Source: Pseudomonas frederiksbergensis (GTDB taxonomy: Bacteria; Pseudomonadota; Gammaproteobacteria; Pseudomonadales; Pseudomonadaceae). Taken from it: 64,000 bases of DNA. A model generated the notes under the pieces. It had not been told where the DNA came from, did no database searches, and saw nothing but the letters and a program-made list of their open reading frames with translations. Shown here piece by piece: positions 9,087 through 18,139 of the stretch. How positions within the stretch are numbered: the first letter of the stretch is position 1; each line of letters starts with the position of its first letter. The DNA lies in assembly GCF_001952935.1 (NCBI RefSeq), contig NZ_CP018319.1, positions 733,501-797,500 on the forward strand. Reading direction: 5' to 3'. The position numbers and the translations under genes were made by a program.

Positions 9087-9722
9087 ATGCTTTCGAATTA
9101 CCTGGGCGAGTTTCTGGCGCTGGCGACTATTCACTTTCTGGCCGTGGTTGCACCCGGACCGGACTTCGCAGTGACTATCCGGCAAAGCGTGCGTTTCGGC
9201 CGACTGGTCGGGATTTGCACGGCGCTGGGCATCGGCGCGGGCATTTCCGTGCACGTGCTTTACACCTTGTTCGGAGTCGGCGCGCTGATGCACACGACAC
9301 CCTGGCTGCTGACGGTGGCCAAGGTTGTGGGTGGCGCTTACATTTTGTACCTCGGTGTCAGCCTGTTGCGCAGCAAGCCCAAGACCGTACTGGAAGGCGA
9401 TAAGCCTGATGAACCGGTTGTAGAGCAAACGTTGTGGAAGGCATTTACCACCGGCTTCCTGACCAACGCGACCAACCCGAAAGCCACACTGTTTTTCCTG
9501 GCAATCTTCACCACCATCATCAGCGCCACAACGCCACTGAAGATCCAGGCGCTTTACGGAATGTGGATGTGTTTTGTGAATGCGCTGTGGTTTGTCATCG
9601 TTGCGCTGTTCTTTTCAAGCAGCAGGGTGCGATTGCTGTTCTTGCGCTTGGGGCACTGGTTCGAGCGGAGCATGGGGGTGATCCTGATTCTGTTTGCTGG
9701 TCGGTTGATTTTGTCGATGTAA
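9087..9722 (+). CDS. LysE-family amino-acid exporter
   Basis: Inner-membrane protein of 211 residues with about six hydrophobic segments. It carries the family signature VVAPGPDFAVTIRQSVRFGR near residue 20 and the conserved GFLTNATNPKATLFF motif in the middle. LysE/RhtB proteins export amino acids such as Lys, Thr, homoserine or Leu. ATG 9087 is one base after the oxygenase stop and has GGAG upstream; an in-frame start at 9039 would run inside the oxygenase gene. The actual substrate is unknown. Confidence 0.92.
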   Translation: MLSNYLGEFLALATIHFLAVVAPGPDFAVTIRQSVRFGRLVGICTALGIGAGISVHVLYTLFGVGALMHTTPWLLTVAKVVGGAYILYLGVSLLRSKPKTVLEGDKPDEPVVEQTLWKAFTTGFLTNATNPKATLFFLAIFTTIISATTPLKIQALYGMWMCFVNALWFVIVALFFSSSRVRLLFLRLGHWFERSMGVILILFAGRLILSM

Positions 9723-9732
9723 ATACACGTGA

Positions 9733-9800
9733 ATCGAGCAGGAGGCGGCTTCACAGCCGCCGTCCTCTCACACCGCCATACGTACGGTTCCGTGCAAATG
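9733..9800 (-). mobile_element. Group II intron-like 3' end remnant
   Basis: Read on the minus strand, the segment contains GGAACCGTACGTATGG, then GTGTGAGAGGACGG, then the hairpin GGCGGCT-GTGA-AGCCGCC and CCTCCTGCTCGATT. I recognise this order as resembling the domain V/VI 3' ends of bacterial group II introns. No reverse-transcriptase reading frame or 5' intron end is nearby, so this would be a scar. The assignment is from memory of such sequences and needs a covariance search. Confidence 0.4.
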
Positions 9801-10030
9801 GCCACCTTACCCCGCTGACTAGACATTCAGCATCCCCGTCAATATCAGGCAATCGCACTGCGCTACGATCTTGCCCGCACCTCTCGCCCGCGCGCCTTTC
9901 TCCAGCCTTTGCCCCGTGGTTTTTTCTAAAATCATGGCACTTTGGTTCGATTGAACTAACGTCAAGCAATAAGAAGTCATAACGGCTCGAGTTTTCACGT
10001 TAGCTTCAGTGATCAGATGGTGAATTGGCA
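9801..10030. other. Non-coding stretch upstream of the rcpA leader
   Basis: I see no credible gene here. The composition is less GC-rich than in the flanks. A TTGAAC at about 9950 could be a -35 box, but no well-placed -10 box is evident. Confidence 0.4.
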
Positions 10031-10340
10031 AAAGGAGTTACCTTTCTATGATCCTGTCAGGTGCTTTGCGGCTTTGTACCTTCATTGCCGATTACTTTCC
10101 GGGGGAGCCAGGTCGGCGGACAGTACCGTCCATAGCCGCAAAGTTCACTCTGGCGGGCAGTCCAGAGAACCGGATCACTAAAAACCGTTTTAGCAAAGGT
10201 CGCTCGCTGTCCAGGCAGGTCAGCGAATTGCACCCGCTCGTGTGTAGCACGTAAGGAAACACCAAGGCCATGGACAGGTGGCCTGACGCATTGGGGGGGA
10301 TAGTCCGGTCCCCGTGAAGTGATCCGGACAAATCAGTCAG
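10031..10340 (+). ncRNA. Candidate structured RNA / rcpA leader
   Basis: Several perfectly complementary segments follow one another. A 10-bp helix joins 10064-10073 (CTTTGCGGCT) and 10134-10143. It encloses two smaller stems (10087-10091/10113-10117 and 10118-10121/10128-10131). Further hairpins lie at 10148-10153/10162-10167, 10178-10183/10188-10193, 10265-10270/10279-10284 and 10303-10308/10324-10329. The loop at 10271-10277 (TGGACAG) is complementary to 10207-10213, a possible pseudoknot. AAAGGAG with its own small hairpin precedes an ATG at 10048 that opens a 68-codon frame, which may be fortuitous. It matches no riboswitch class I know. Confidence 0.35.
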
Positions 10341-10374
10341 CCTAAAGATGGCCTATCCAGTGAGGATGTATTAA

Positions 10375-11607
10375 ATGAGCCTTCGTCCCGTGCCCGCTTT
10401 CAAGCGAATTTTCCATGGCCTGTTCTGGATGGGCCTCAGCGTGAATGCGGCTCAGGCCGCGCCGAACAATTGTTCGCAGCTGGACAATTGGCCGACAACG
10501 TATGAGGTCGGCCAGGGGCTGCAAAGTGAACTGCGCAGCCCCGTTCCGGTAACACAACTGGCGGTGGGTGACCCGAAAATTGCCGACGTGCAATCCAGTG
10601 CCAACAGTGGCGACAACGCATTCATACTCACGGGCGTTGCACCGGGGACCACCAGCCTGATGGTCTGGACCGCCTGTTCGAAAACGCCGCGCCAAAGCAT
10701 GGTGTTCGTCAAGGGTAAGGCCACCGCGGCGCTGACCAGCGTCTCGACCATACCTTCCGAAGACCCGCTGTTGCCGATCCAGGTGCAAACCGACATCCGC
10801 TTCGTTGAAGTCAGCCGGACCAAACTCAAGGAAGCCAATGCCTCGATTTTTGGTCGCCAAGGCAACTTCCTGTTCGGCTCGCCCAGAACCTTGCCCACCA
10901 TCGACGGCATTGTCAGGCCGTCGTTGCCGGTGAACAACGACATGTTCAACCTCTCCTTTTTGTCCAGCGATACGCTAGTGTCGATCAACGCGCTGGAAGG
11001 TAGCGGTTTCGCCTACACCCTGGCACGACCAAGCCTGGTAGCGCTCAGTGGGCAGAGTGCGAGCTTCCTGGCGGGTGGTGAAGTGCCGATTCCGGTGCCC
11101 AGTTCAGGCAGCGATAACGTGTCCATCGAGTACAAGGAATTCGGGATCCGCCTGACCCTGACACCGACCATCATCGGGAAAAACCGCATCGCGCTGAAGG
11201 TGGCACCGGAAGTCAGTGAACTGGACTTCACCAACGCTGTAAGCATCGCCGGCACCATCGTTCCGGCGCTGACCATACGCCGTACCGACACCAGCATCTC
11301 CCTGGCCGACGGCGAAAGCTTCGTCATCAGCGGCCTGATCAGCACCCGCAACAGTTCTCAGATAAACAAGTTTCCGGGGTTGGGTGATATCCCGATTCTG
11401 GGGGCGTTCTTTCGCGACAACTCCATCAACCGTGAAGAGCGTGAACTGTTGATGATCGTCACCCCTCACCTGGTCCAGCCACTGGCTGTCAACGCAAAAC
11501 TGCCGTCGTTGCCAGGAGAGCAACTGCGTAATTACGACCCGAACTTCTACCGCATGTTCTTCCTCGAACGTGGCGACTTCGACAGTATGAGCGGGCTCTC
11601 GCAATGA
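10375..11607 (+). CDS. rcpA: Flp/Tad pilus outer-membrane secretin RcpA (CpaC)
   Basis: Secretin of 410 residues that forms the outer-membrane channel for Flp pili. A signal peptide (about residues 1-29, ending NAAQA) precedes the pilus secretin N-terminal domain (about 40-120, with TYEVGQGLQSELRS and VGDPKIADV). The C-terminal secretin domain has the family motif VPIPVPSS and the TPTIIGKNRIALKVAPEVSELD and FPGLGDIPILGAFF segments. ATG 10375 has GAGG upstream. It is the first gene of a short plus-strand group, whereas in P. aeruginosa rcpA lies in line with rcpC and tadZ. Confidence 0.95.
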   Translation: MSLRPVPAFKRIFHGLFWMGLSVNAAQAAPNNCSQLDNWPTTYEVGQGLQSELRSPVPVTQLAVGDPKIADVQSSANSGDNAFILTGVAPGTTSLMVWTACSKTPRQSMVFVKGKATAALTSVSTIPSEDPLLPIQVQTDIRFVEVSRTKLKEANASIFGRQGNFLFGSPRTLPTIDGIVRPSLPVNNDMFNLSFLSSDTLVSINALEGSGFAYTLARPSLVALSGQSASFLAGGEVPIPVPSSGSDNVSIEYKEFGIRLTLTPTIIGKNRIALKVAPEVSELDFTNAVSIAGTIVPALTIRRTDTSISLADGESFVISGLISTRNSSQINKFPGLGDIPILGAFFRDNSINREERELLMIVTPHLVQPLAVNAKLPSLPGEQLRNYDPNFYRMFFLERGDFDSMSGLSQ

Positions 11608-11726
11608 GCCATGACCTGAACAAGACGTGTCTCGCCCTCACTCGTAACGGTGACCTTGAACGCTTGCCGGGCCAGCCTTATTGCCAATGGCCAAGGGTTC
11701 AAAGTGTTGTAGCCAGAGGACATTCG

Positions 11727-12437
11727 ATGAAAGCAGTCATTGCAATAACAGCGACATTGATGCTCGCGGGCTGTGCGTCCAACGGCGTGACTTCGCGGCC
11801 ACCTGAATGTGCCAAGCCCGCATCGGAGCAAGAGCTGGCCCTGAGCCTGGCCGACAACATGGCCAACGAAGGTCGTTTGTATGCCAGTCTGGCGAATCTT
11901 GAAGGTTTGCCTGACAGTCTGGTCCAGGTTCGCCTGCGCAAGGCCCGGGTGTTGCGCTTGATGGGGCGTAGCGAGGCGGCGCCGTTGTACGAAAGCTTGC
12001 TTCGCACCTGCCTGGCGGCTGATGGGGAACATGGTCTGGGCCAGTTGGCCGCAGCCAGAAATGATAACGCCGCCGCGACCCTTCACCTTGAGCGTGCGGT
12101 GAAGATGGCCCCCACCGACGACAAGATGCGCAATGACCTGGGGGTCGTCTACCTCAATCAGCGACGGATCCCGGAAGCGCGTTTTGAGTTCATGACCGCC
12201 ATGGAACTCAAGCAGGCAAACACACTGGCGGCACTGAATATGGTGACGTTGCTGATCTACCAGGATAACTGGAAGGCGGCTTCCGAACTCGTGACCCGCG
12301 CCGACTTGAGCCCCAAGCAATTTGCCGAGGCTCAGGCCCGCGCGGAAAAACTCAAGGCCTCCGCCAACAAAGTGGTGGCTTCCGAGAGGAATCGCCGGAC
12401 CGAGGTAGCCGATGCCTCTTCCAGTGCGATCAAGTAG
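11727..12437 (+). CDS. tadD: Tad pilus assembly lipoprotein TadD (TPR protein)
   Basis: Protein of 236 residues with a lipoprotein signal peptide, lipobox LMLAGC (Cys at about residue 16), followed by TPR-type helices (NAAATLHLERAVKMAPTDDK, LGVVYLNQRRIPEARFEF). TadD is thought to act as a pilotin or chaperone for secretin assembly at the outer membrane. ATG 11727 was chosen because it begins a perfect lipoprotein signal and has AGAGGA upstream. The frame extends back to the rcpA stop at 11604, but that extension hides the signal peptide. It lies 119 bp after rcpA. Confidence 0.92.
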   Translation: MKAVIAITATLMLAGCASNGVTSRPPECAKPASEQELALSLADNMANEGRLYASLANLEGLPDSLVQVRLRKARVLRLMGRSEAAPLYESLLRTCLAADGEHGLGQLAAARNDNAAATLHLERAVKMAPTDDKMRNDLGVVYLNQRRIPEARFEFMTAMELKQANTLAALNMVTLLIYQDNWKAASELVTRADLSPKQFAEAQARAEKLKASANKVVASERNRRTEVADASSSAIK

Positions 12438-12455
12438 AACGTACGAGGAGTCGAG

Positions 12456-12725
12456 ATGAAGACCAAAAGACTTTTGATCGTGTGCATGGCATGCCTGTCC
12501 ACCACTGCCTGGGCCATTGAGCCGGGCCCCTCTTCGCCGTATCAACAAGGCACCGAGCAGTGGTTGCAACTGCAGATTCGCGGTGTGGTTGCCTCCCCTC
12601 ACCTGCAAACCGCTTCAGCCACTGAACGTGACCTGGCCATGCAGCGCTGGCTGAATAGCTTCAACTACCCGATTCCAGAGTTTTATGACCAGGATGTAGC
12701 GGGAGAGATCACTAGCGGCAACTGA
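12456..12725 (+). CDS. DUF3613 domain protein of the Tad locus
   Basis: Small exported protein of 89 residues with a signal peptide (MKTKRLLIVCMACLSTTAWA) and a short mature part ending IPEFYDQDVAGE. DUF3613 genes are found beside tadD in Pseudomonas Tad loci (PA4298 as recalled), and the function is unknown. It starts 18 bp after tadD with GAGG upstream and ends the plus-strand group. Confidence 0.8.
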   Translation: MKTKRLLIVCMACLSTTAWAIEPGPSSPYQQGTEQWLQLQIRGVVASPHLQTASATERDLAMQRWLNSFNYPIPEFYDQDVAGEITSGN

Positions 12726-13018
12726 GGCATGTCAATGGATGATCAGCCTCTGGCATCGTCCGGAGTAGCCTGGCTGCAAAGCCGGGCTTAATGTTGTGTG
12801 CAGGAAAGCAGTGGTCTCTACACGATTCAACCCTGGCCGGGATTACCCCGGAACTGACGCAGGCTGCGATCATTTGATTCAGAGGACGAGGCAACGAATG
12901 GCCTGCCAGAAAAATCAAAAGATCGCAGCCTGCGGGAAATGGGTAGATCCATGACAGGAAAGTGCAGGTCAGACTCGGGGGCAAGGCCATCGCGCTCGAC
13001 AGCCTCCGGCCTTTTACT
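12726..13018. other. Convergent intergenic region with large inverted repeat
   Basis: This lies between the DUF3613 gene and tadC, which converge. It holds an inverted repeat: 12858-12871 (CGCAGGCTGCGATC) pairs with 12921-12934, extended by TTTGAT/ATCAAA, around a 42-base loop. The core resembles the GATCGCAGCCT repeat used elsewhere as an intergenic terminator-like element (compare 39637-39680). No gene is visible. Confidence 0.6.
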
Positions 13019-13981
13019 TCACCCGAATGCCTTGAACACTCCGATCATGGCGGGGCCGATAGCGACCAGAAAGAAGCTCGGCCACAGACAGAAAATCAGC
13101 GGGAATATCAGCTTGGTGCCGATTTTCGCCCCCATCTCTTCGGCGGCCTGCATACGCCGGTCACGGAACTCGTCGGCATAGATACGCAGGGTATCGGCCA
13201 CGCTGGTACCAAAGCGGATGCTCTGCGCCAACAGGCTGACCAGCCCTTGTACATCATCCAGACCCGTGCGCAGGGCCAGTTGCTTGAGCGCCTCGGTACT
13301 GGAAATGCCCGCGCGGATTTGCGCATTGACCAGGGCCAGTTCTTCAGCCAGTTCGACCTGACTGACCGACATCTCCTCAGCCACCCGCTCGATGGTCGCG
13401 GGCAGGGCCAGGCCCGACTCCACGCACACCACCATCAGATCCAGCGCATCCGGAAACGCGGCACGCAACCGACCTTGCCGTAACTGCTTGCGCTTGGCGA
13501 CATATAGCCCTGGCACCAACCAACCGATACCGGCCACCATGACCACCAACAGCAGCCCCGTGATCAGAGAAATCTTGGGAATTATCGGCAACAGCAGCAA
13601 CGCAATACCGACCAATAACAGCGGCAACATCAAGCGCACGGCCCAGTACATCTGCACCGCCGACGAAGAACGGTACCCCGCATGTGTCAACAGGGTCTGG
13701 GTGACGGACGTCTGAGCCGATTCGGCCGAGCTAAAGCGCTGTCCGACCCTCTCCAGCAACAGTTGCAGATTACCCGGAGCCTCCTGCCCTGCGGTATTGC
13801 CTAAATGACCACGCTTGATCAGCGCCAGACGACGCTGCACCGGATCCTGAAGCCCCATCATCAGCAAGATTACAGCGACGACCGCAAGCACCGTACTCAA
13901 AACGATCGAGCCGATGAACAACAGACGCGCCAGCTCCTCGTTCCCCGTGAACCGACTGAACAACCCGAGCAAAAAGTCCAT
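13019..13981 (-). CDS. tadC: Tad pilus inner-membrane platform protein TadC
   Basis: Polytopic membrane protein of 320 residues of the type II secretion F (GspF/TadC) family. With TadB it forms the inner-membrane platform on which TadA drives pilin assembly. It has an N-terminal transmembrane segment (about 20-43), a central pair of segments (about 110-155), the F-domain segment FPDALDLMVVCVESGLALPATIERVA, and a C-terminal segment ending in IGVFKAFG. ATG 13981 has GGGAGG upstream. It is the last gene of the minus-strand Tad operon, 29 bp after tadB. Confidence 0.95.
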   Translation of the reverse strand: MDFLLGLFSRFTGNEELARLLFIGSIVLSTVLAVVAVILLMMGLQDPVQRRLALIKRGHLGNTAGQEAPGNLQLLLERVGQRFSSAESAQTSVTQTLLTHAGYRSSSAVQMYWAVRLMLPLLLVGIALLLLPIIPKISLITGLLLVVMVAGIGWLVPGLYVAKRKQLRQGRLRAAFPDALDLMVVCVESGLALPATIERVAEEMSVSQVELAEELALVNAQIRAGISSTEALKQLALRTGLDDVQGLVSLLAQSIRFGTSVADTLRIYADEFRDRRMQAAEEMGAKIGTKLIFPLIFCLWPSFFLVAIGPAMIGVFKAFG

Positions 13982-14010
13982 GATCTGTACCTCCCGGTAG
14001 CGAATACCAC

Positions 14011-14997
14011 TTAAACCTGAATCCGGATGATTTTGCGTATCCAGAAAATCCCGAGCAACATGGCGCAGAACGCCCCCATGATCAGCTTATGGCCTATGGG
14101 ATCATTGAGCAGCATAGGCAGGTAGTTCGGGGTGGAGATAAAGATCGCGATCGCCAGCACAAAGGGAACCGCCACCAGCACCCAGGCCGACATGCGCCCT
14201 TCCGCCGACAGGGTTTTGACTTTGCGCTGAAAGCGGAAGCGCCCGCGGATCAGGCGACTCAGACGCTCCAGCACTTCTGTAAGGTTACCGCCGGTTTCGC
14301 GATGGATGAGGATCGAGGTCACCAGCATCATCACCGTCATGCTCGGCATCCTCTCAAGCAGGCCGAGCATGGCCCGACGTACATCATTGCCATAGTTGAT
14401 GTCAGCGAAGGTCAAGCCGAACTCATGAGCGACCGGCCCCCTATGCTCATCGGCCACAAGACGCAGGGTTTCGTTGAATGGGTGCCCGGCGCGCAGAGCG
14501 CGGCACATGGAATCCAGCGCGTCCGGCAGACCTTTTTCGAACGCAGCGAAACGCTTGCCACGGTCGCGTGAGATTTTCAGTATGGGTAACCAGAAGATCG
14601 CGAAACCCGCCACCAGCGCCATCCACCAGACTGACGAGACCATCCAGATCAAGATACCCGTCGAGCCTCCCAGCACCAGCCCGAGCAGCAATACCCGATA
14701 GGCCCGGTATTCGTGCCCGGATTGCTCGATCATTTGGGTCAGGCTCGCCATAAAAGGCAACTGCTCAAGCATGGCCTCCAGTGGCGATAAGCGCGTCAGG
14801 TATTTCTGCCGCAACACCGTTTGCATGTTGGGCTGATTGTTGGCTTTCTCCAGCACATGCAAACGGCCGCGGATGCGTTTGCGCATCTTGCCGGCCTCGC
14901 CGAACACCGGCACCACCACACCCTGGGACAGGAGGAACACAGCGATAAACACCATGCCGAGGAACATCAGAATGAATTCACCAGGAATATGGCTCAT
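14011..14997 (-). CDS. tadB: Tad pilus inner-membrane platform protein TadB
   Basis: Membrane protein of 328 residues, partner of TadC, with the GspF-type domain ([47 protein letters not shown]). Hydrophobic segments lie near the N-terminus, around 95-135 and at the C-terminus. ATG 14997 (MSHIPGEF) overlaps the tadA stop by four bases, so coupling decides the start over the upstream in-frame GTG/ATG at 15018. Confidence 0.94.
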   Translation of the reverse strand: MSHIPGEFILMFLGMVFIAVFLLSQGVVVPVFGEAGKMRKRIRGRLHVLEKANNQPNMQTVLRQKYLTRLSPLEAMLEQLPFMASLTQMIEQSGHEYRAYRVLLLGLVLGGSTGILIWMVSSVWWMALVAGFAIFWLPILKISRDRGKRFAAFEKGLPDALDSMCRALRAGHPFNETLRLVADEHRGPVAHEFGLTFADINYGNDVRRAMLGLLERMPSMTVMMLVTSILIHRETGGNLTEVLERLSRLIRGRFRFQRKVKTLSAEGRMSAWVLVAVPFVLAIAIFISTPNYLPMLLNDPIGHKLIMGAFCAMLLGIFWIRKIIRIQV

Positions 14998-16427
14998 GAC
15001 TGCCGTGCCTCCATCCACTCAGGCCTGAACATCGTAAGCGGCAACTCGATACCGCGCTTGGCCAGCACATCGCGGAAGGCGGGGATCATGCCGCTGGGCC
15101 GAAAATCACCCAGTACTTCGCCGTTTTCGCCAATGCCCTGGCGGACGAAGGAGAAGATTTCGGTCATGGTGATGATCTCGCCCTCCATGCCGTTGATCTC
15201 CTGCACACTGACCAGGCGACGCTTGCCGTCCTCCTGGCGTTCCAGCTGGATGACCACTCCGATGGCCGAAGCGATTTGCTGGCGCATGGCCTTTATCGGG
15301 AAGGTCGCCCCGGTCATCGACACCATGTTCTCGATCCGCCCCAGCGCATCGCGTGCGGTGTTGGCGTGGATCGTGGTCAACGAGCCGTCATGACCGGTGT
15401 TCATCGCCGTCAGCATGTCCAGCGCCTCGGCGCCGCGCACTTCGCCGATCACAATGCGGTCTGGACGCATCCGCAAGCTGTTGCGCACCAACTCCCGCTG
15501 GCTCACCTCGCCACGCCCCTCGATATTCGAAGGCCGGGTTTCCAGGCGTACCACGTGGGGCTGTTGCAATTGCAGTTCGGCTGAGTCTTCGATGGTAACG
15601 ATCCGCTCGTTGTGCGGGATGAAACTGGACAGCACATTGAGCATGGTGGTCTTGCCGCTGCCAGTACCGCCGGAAATCAGCACGTTCAAGCGCCCGCGGA
15701 CAATCGCCTTGAGCAGCAGGGCAATGGCCGGGTTCAACGCCCCCACCTGGATAAGGCTGTCGGTATTGAGCAGGTCGACGGAAAAGCGCCGGATCGACAT
15801 GCTCGGGCCGTCGATGGCCAGCGGCGGAATAATCGCGTTGACCCGCGAACCGTCCTTGAGCCGCGCATCCACCAACGGCGAAGACTCGTCGATACGCCGA
15901 CCCAGGCTGGAGACGATGCGGTCAATGATGTTCAGCAAATGCTGATCATCGCGAAAACGCACATCGGTGCGTTGCAGCTTGCCGAAGCGCTCGACATACA
16001 CTGAGTCATGCCGATTGACCAAAATGTCGGACACCGTATGATCGGCCAGCAGCGGTTCCAGAGGCCCCAGACCGAGCACCTCGTCGGTGATCTGTTTGAT
16101 GATCAACTGGCGGCTGGAAGTACTCACCGGTGCCGAGTGTTCATCGAGCAGACGCTGGCAAATATCGCGAATCTGCCGAGTAGCCTCGGCCTGCTCAAGG
16201 GAGTCCAGCAAGGACAGGTCCATGACCTTGAGCAACTGTTGGTAGATCTTTTCCCGCCATTCCGCCTCCACCGGGGTGACCTGGCTTCTGGTTTCGTAAA
16301 GAACGTCCGGCGCTGCACGCTCCCAGGCCATTATTTCCTCTGCCGGATCCAACAGGTCGTCGCCCAGTTGGGCAGCGGTGGGTTTACCGGACTGTTTGCG
16401 CAAGCGGTTACGAAAGTCGCTGATCAT
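14994..16427 (-). CDS. tadA: Tad pilus assembly ATPase TadA (CpaF)
   Basis: Cytoplasmic secretion ATPase of 477 residues of the GspE/VirB11 superfamily. It powers Flp pilus extension and possibly retraction. An N-terminal helical domain (about 1-120) is followed by the CpaF core. Walker A is GGTGSGKTT (253-261), the His box is [12 protein letters not shown], and the Asp box has [12 protein letters not shown] 16427 lies three bases after the tadZ stop with GGGGAT upstream. The stop overlaps tadB. Confidence 0.96.
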   Translation of the reverse strand: MISDFRNRLRKQSGKPTAAQLGDDLLDPAEEIMAWERAAPDVLYETRSQVTPVEAEWREKIYQQLLKVMDLSLLDSLEQAEATRQIRDICQRLLDEHSAPVSTSSRQLIIKQITDEVLGLGPLEPLLADHTVSDILVNRHDSVYVERFGKLQRTDVRFRDDQHLLNIIDRIVSSLGRRIDESSPLVDARLKDGSRVNAIIPPLAIDGPSMSIRRFSVDLLNTDSLIQVGALNPAIALLLKAIVRGRLNVLISGGTGSGKTTMLNVLSSFIPHNERIVTIEDSAELQLQQPHVVRLETRPSNIEGRGEVSQRELVRNSLRMRPDRIVIGEVRGAEALDMLTAMNTGHDGSLTTIHANTARDALGRIENMVSMTGATFPIKAMRQQIASAIGVVIQLERQEDGKRRLVSVQEINGMEGEIITMTEIFSFVRQGIGENGEVLGDFRPSGMIPAFRDVLAKRGIELPLTMFRPEWMEARQS

Positions 16428-16430
16428 GGG

Positions 16431-17651
16431 TCATCCCCCGAAAAAACGGTTGAAGGCACGTTTGAGCAAGCCTTTGTTGCCGGCCACCTCTTGACCGATC
16501 AGGTCCTCGGTCATGTTGCGCAGTGCAGCCGTGATCGCCGCCCTCGGCGCATGCAGCCCCAACGGCACGCCAGTGTTCTGACTCTGGCTGACCAGATTGA
16601 AGTCGTTGGGTAACTTCGACACATTGGTGCAGCGCAGCGCCTCGCCGATATCTTTGAGGCTGACCGCTGCCGCCTTGTCATAGCGGTTGACCACTATCTG
16701 CAATTGATCCCCACGCACGCCCAGGTCTTCGCGAAGAATCCGTACCAGGGAGCTGGCATCGCGCAGATGGCTGACGCTCTGTTGCACCACCACGTACACC
16801 CGATCCACCTGCTCCAGCACAGAGCCGGTGAGGTGATCGATTTGCCGCGGCAGGTCGATCACCACCCAGCCATAGCTGGCGCGGGCCAACTGCAACAGGG
16901 TGTCGAGTTGCTCGGGTTGGGTATCCTGCGGCAAACACAACTCACCGGCCCGACCGCCCAGCACATGCAGGGTCGGGCTGAAGTGACTGCAAAAACCGCG
17001 TAACGCGACGCTGTCCATCCCATCGATCTGGTGCAACACCTCCAGATGGCTGTGCGTCTGCGCCACATCCAGATAATGCGTCACGCTGCCAAATTGCAGG
17101 TCCATGTCCAGCAACAGGGTACTGCCACCCATGATGCTGAGTTGCTGAGCCAGGTTGCAGGCCAGCAGGGTTCCGCCGGAGCCGCCCTTGGCGCTCATTA
17201 CGGCGATCAGTTTTCCTTCTGTTCCACTGCCGGTTCGAACTTCCGTGACCAGACGATTCAAGGCGGCGGCCAGTTCGGTCTCGGCGATGGGCTCCGGCAG
17301 CACGTCCCGGGCACCGGCCTGCATCGCCAGGCGCATGGCTTCCTGGTCGCTCAGCAGCCCGCACACCAACATCGGCGGACGCTCATGGGCCGGACGCTGC
17401 AACAGTGCCGACAGCTCTTCACGCCACAGGTGGCTAACGCGCAACAGCAGCAGATCGGGCATCCGGTCCAGACCGTAGAGCGGGTCGACATGCCCGTTGC
17501 TCACCAGCCGCGTACTCACCTCCAGGCTGGGCATGCGTTGGCAGACGCCTTGCAGGTCGCGCAACGACGTGGCATCACGACTGCTAATCAGCAACCGTAA
17601 CCCGGCTTTGCCGGTCGAGGTAGAGACTGGAGTTTCCTTGGTATTCAGCAT
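16431..17651 (-). CDS. tadZ: Tad pilus localisation ATPase TadZ (CpaE)
   Basis: Protein of 406 residues that places the Tad machine in the cell. The first 130 residues form an atypical receiver-like domain (LRLLISSRDATSLRDL; DLLLLRVSHLW) without an obvious phospho-acceptor. The rest is a MinD/ParA-type P-loop ATPase with the deviant Walker A SAKGGSGGTLLACNLA and LLLDMDLQFG. Its start overlaps the tadF stop by seven bases. Confidence 0.94.
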   Translation of the reverse strand: MLNTKETPVSTSTGKAGLRLLISSRDATSLRDLQGVCQRMPSLEVSTRLVSNGHVDPLYGLDRMPDLLLLRVSHLWREELSALLQRPAHERPPMLVCGLLSDQEAMRLAMQAGARDVLPEPIAETELAAALNRLVTEVRTGSGTEGKLIAVMSAKGGSGGTLLACNLAQQLSIMGGSTLLLDMDLQFGSVTHYLDVAQTHSHLEVLHQIDGMDSVALRGFCSHFSPTLHVLGGRAGELCLPQDTQPEQLDTLLQLARASYGWVVIDLPRQIDHLTGSVLEQVDRVYVVVQQSVSHLRDASSLVRILREDLGVRGDQLQIVVNRYDKAAAVSLKDIGEALRCTNVSKLPNDFNLVSQSQNTGVPLGLHAPRAAITAALRNMTEDLIGQEVAGNKGLLKRAFNRFFGG

Positions 17652-18139
17652 GGCGTGATCTCCCCGGAATCGGAATGACGCCCGAGGCTTTCGCGTGGCA
17701 ACGTTGCCCTGAATGTAGGCAGGGTAATGGGGACGGCGAACCCGGGAATAAGCAGATTGAAAACGAAGTTTTGCAGACTCAACTGGACATAGCGGATGGC
17801 ACGAAAACCATTGACGCTGACCAGGTCAGCGGGGTTGGCCACCAGAGCACCATTGACGTCCAGATAAGTCAGCGTCAGGTGGGTGGTGGCCAGATTGCCG
17901 ATCAGTTGGCTCGTACCTGCATCGGTCGCGGCATTGAAGATCGCCCGCCGCAGAACCACCGGATCGCTGATATTGCACACCGACGCCAGGCGCGTACCAC
18001 GCCGTACGGCTTCATCCAGTGCATTGACCGTGAAGTACAGGCGGCCCATTTCCAACACGCCGAACAACAGCGTGAACATCAGCAGGCCAATGAAGGCGAA
18101 CTCCACCGTGTAGGTGCCGCGCATGTGTTTTCTTTTCAT
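17645..18139 (-). CDS. tadF: Tad pseudopilin TadF (TadE-like)
   Basis: Minor pseudopilin of 164 residues. A short basic leader MKRKHMRG precedes the processed N-terminus TYTVEFAFIGLLMF, with Glu at +5 and Phe at +6 as in Flp-type prepilins. A hydrophobic stalk and a globular domain with one Cys (SVCNIS) follow. ATG 18139 overlaps the tadE stop by one to four bases (ATGA). An upstream in-frame start at 18226 would lie inside tadE. Prepilin peptidase should cut after Gly8. Confidence 0.88.
   Translation of the reverse strand: MKRKHMRGTYTVEFAFIGLLMFTLLFGVLEMGRLYFTVNALDEAVRRGTRLASVCNISDPVVLRRAIFNAATDAGTSQLIGNLATTHLTLTYLDVNGALVANPADLVSVNGFRAIRYVQLSLQNFVFNLLIPGFAVPITLPTFRATLPRESLGRHSDSGEITPC

Noticed and set aside
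10048..10254. Small frame of 68 codons upstream of rcpA with AAAGGAG before its ATG
   Set aside because: No family, signal or codon pattern is evident and it overlaps the possible RNA structure; kept only as part of the candidate leader.
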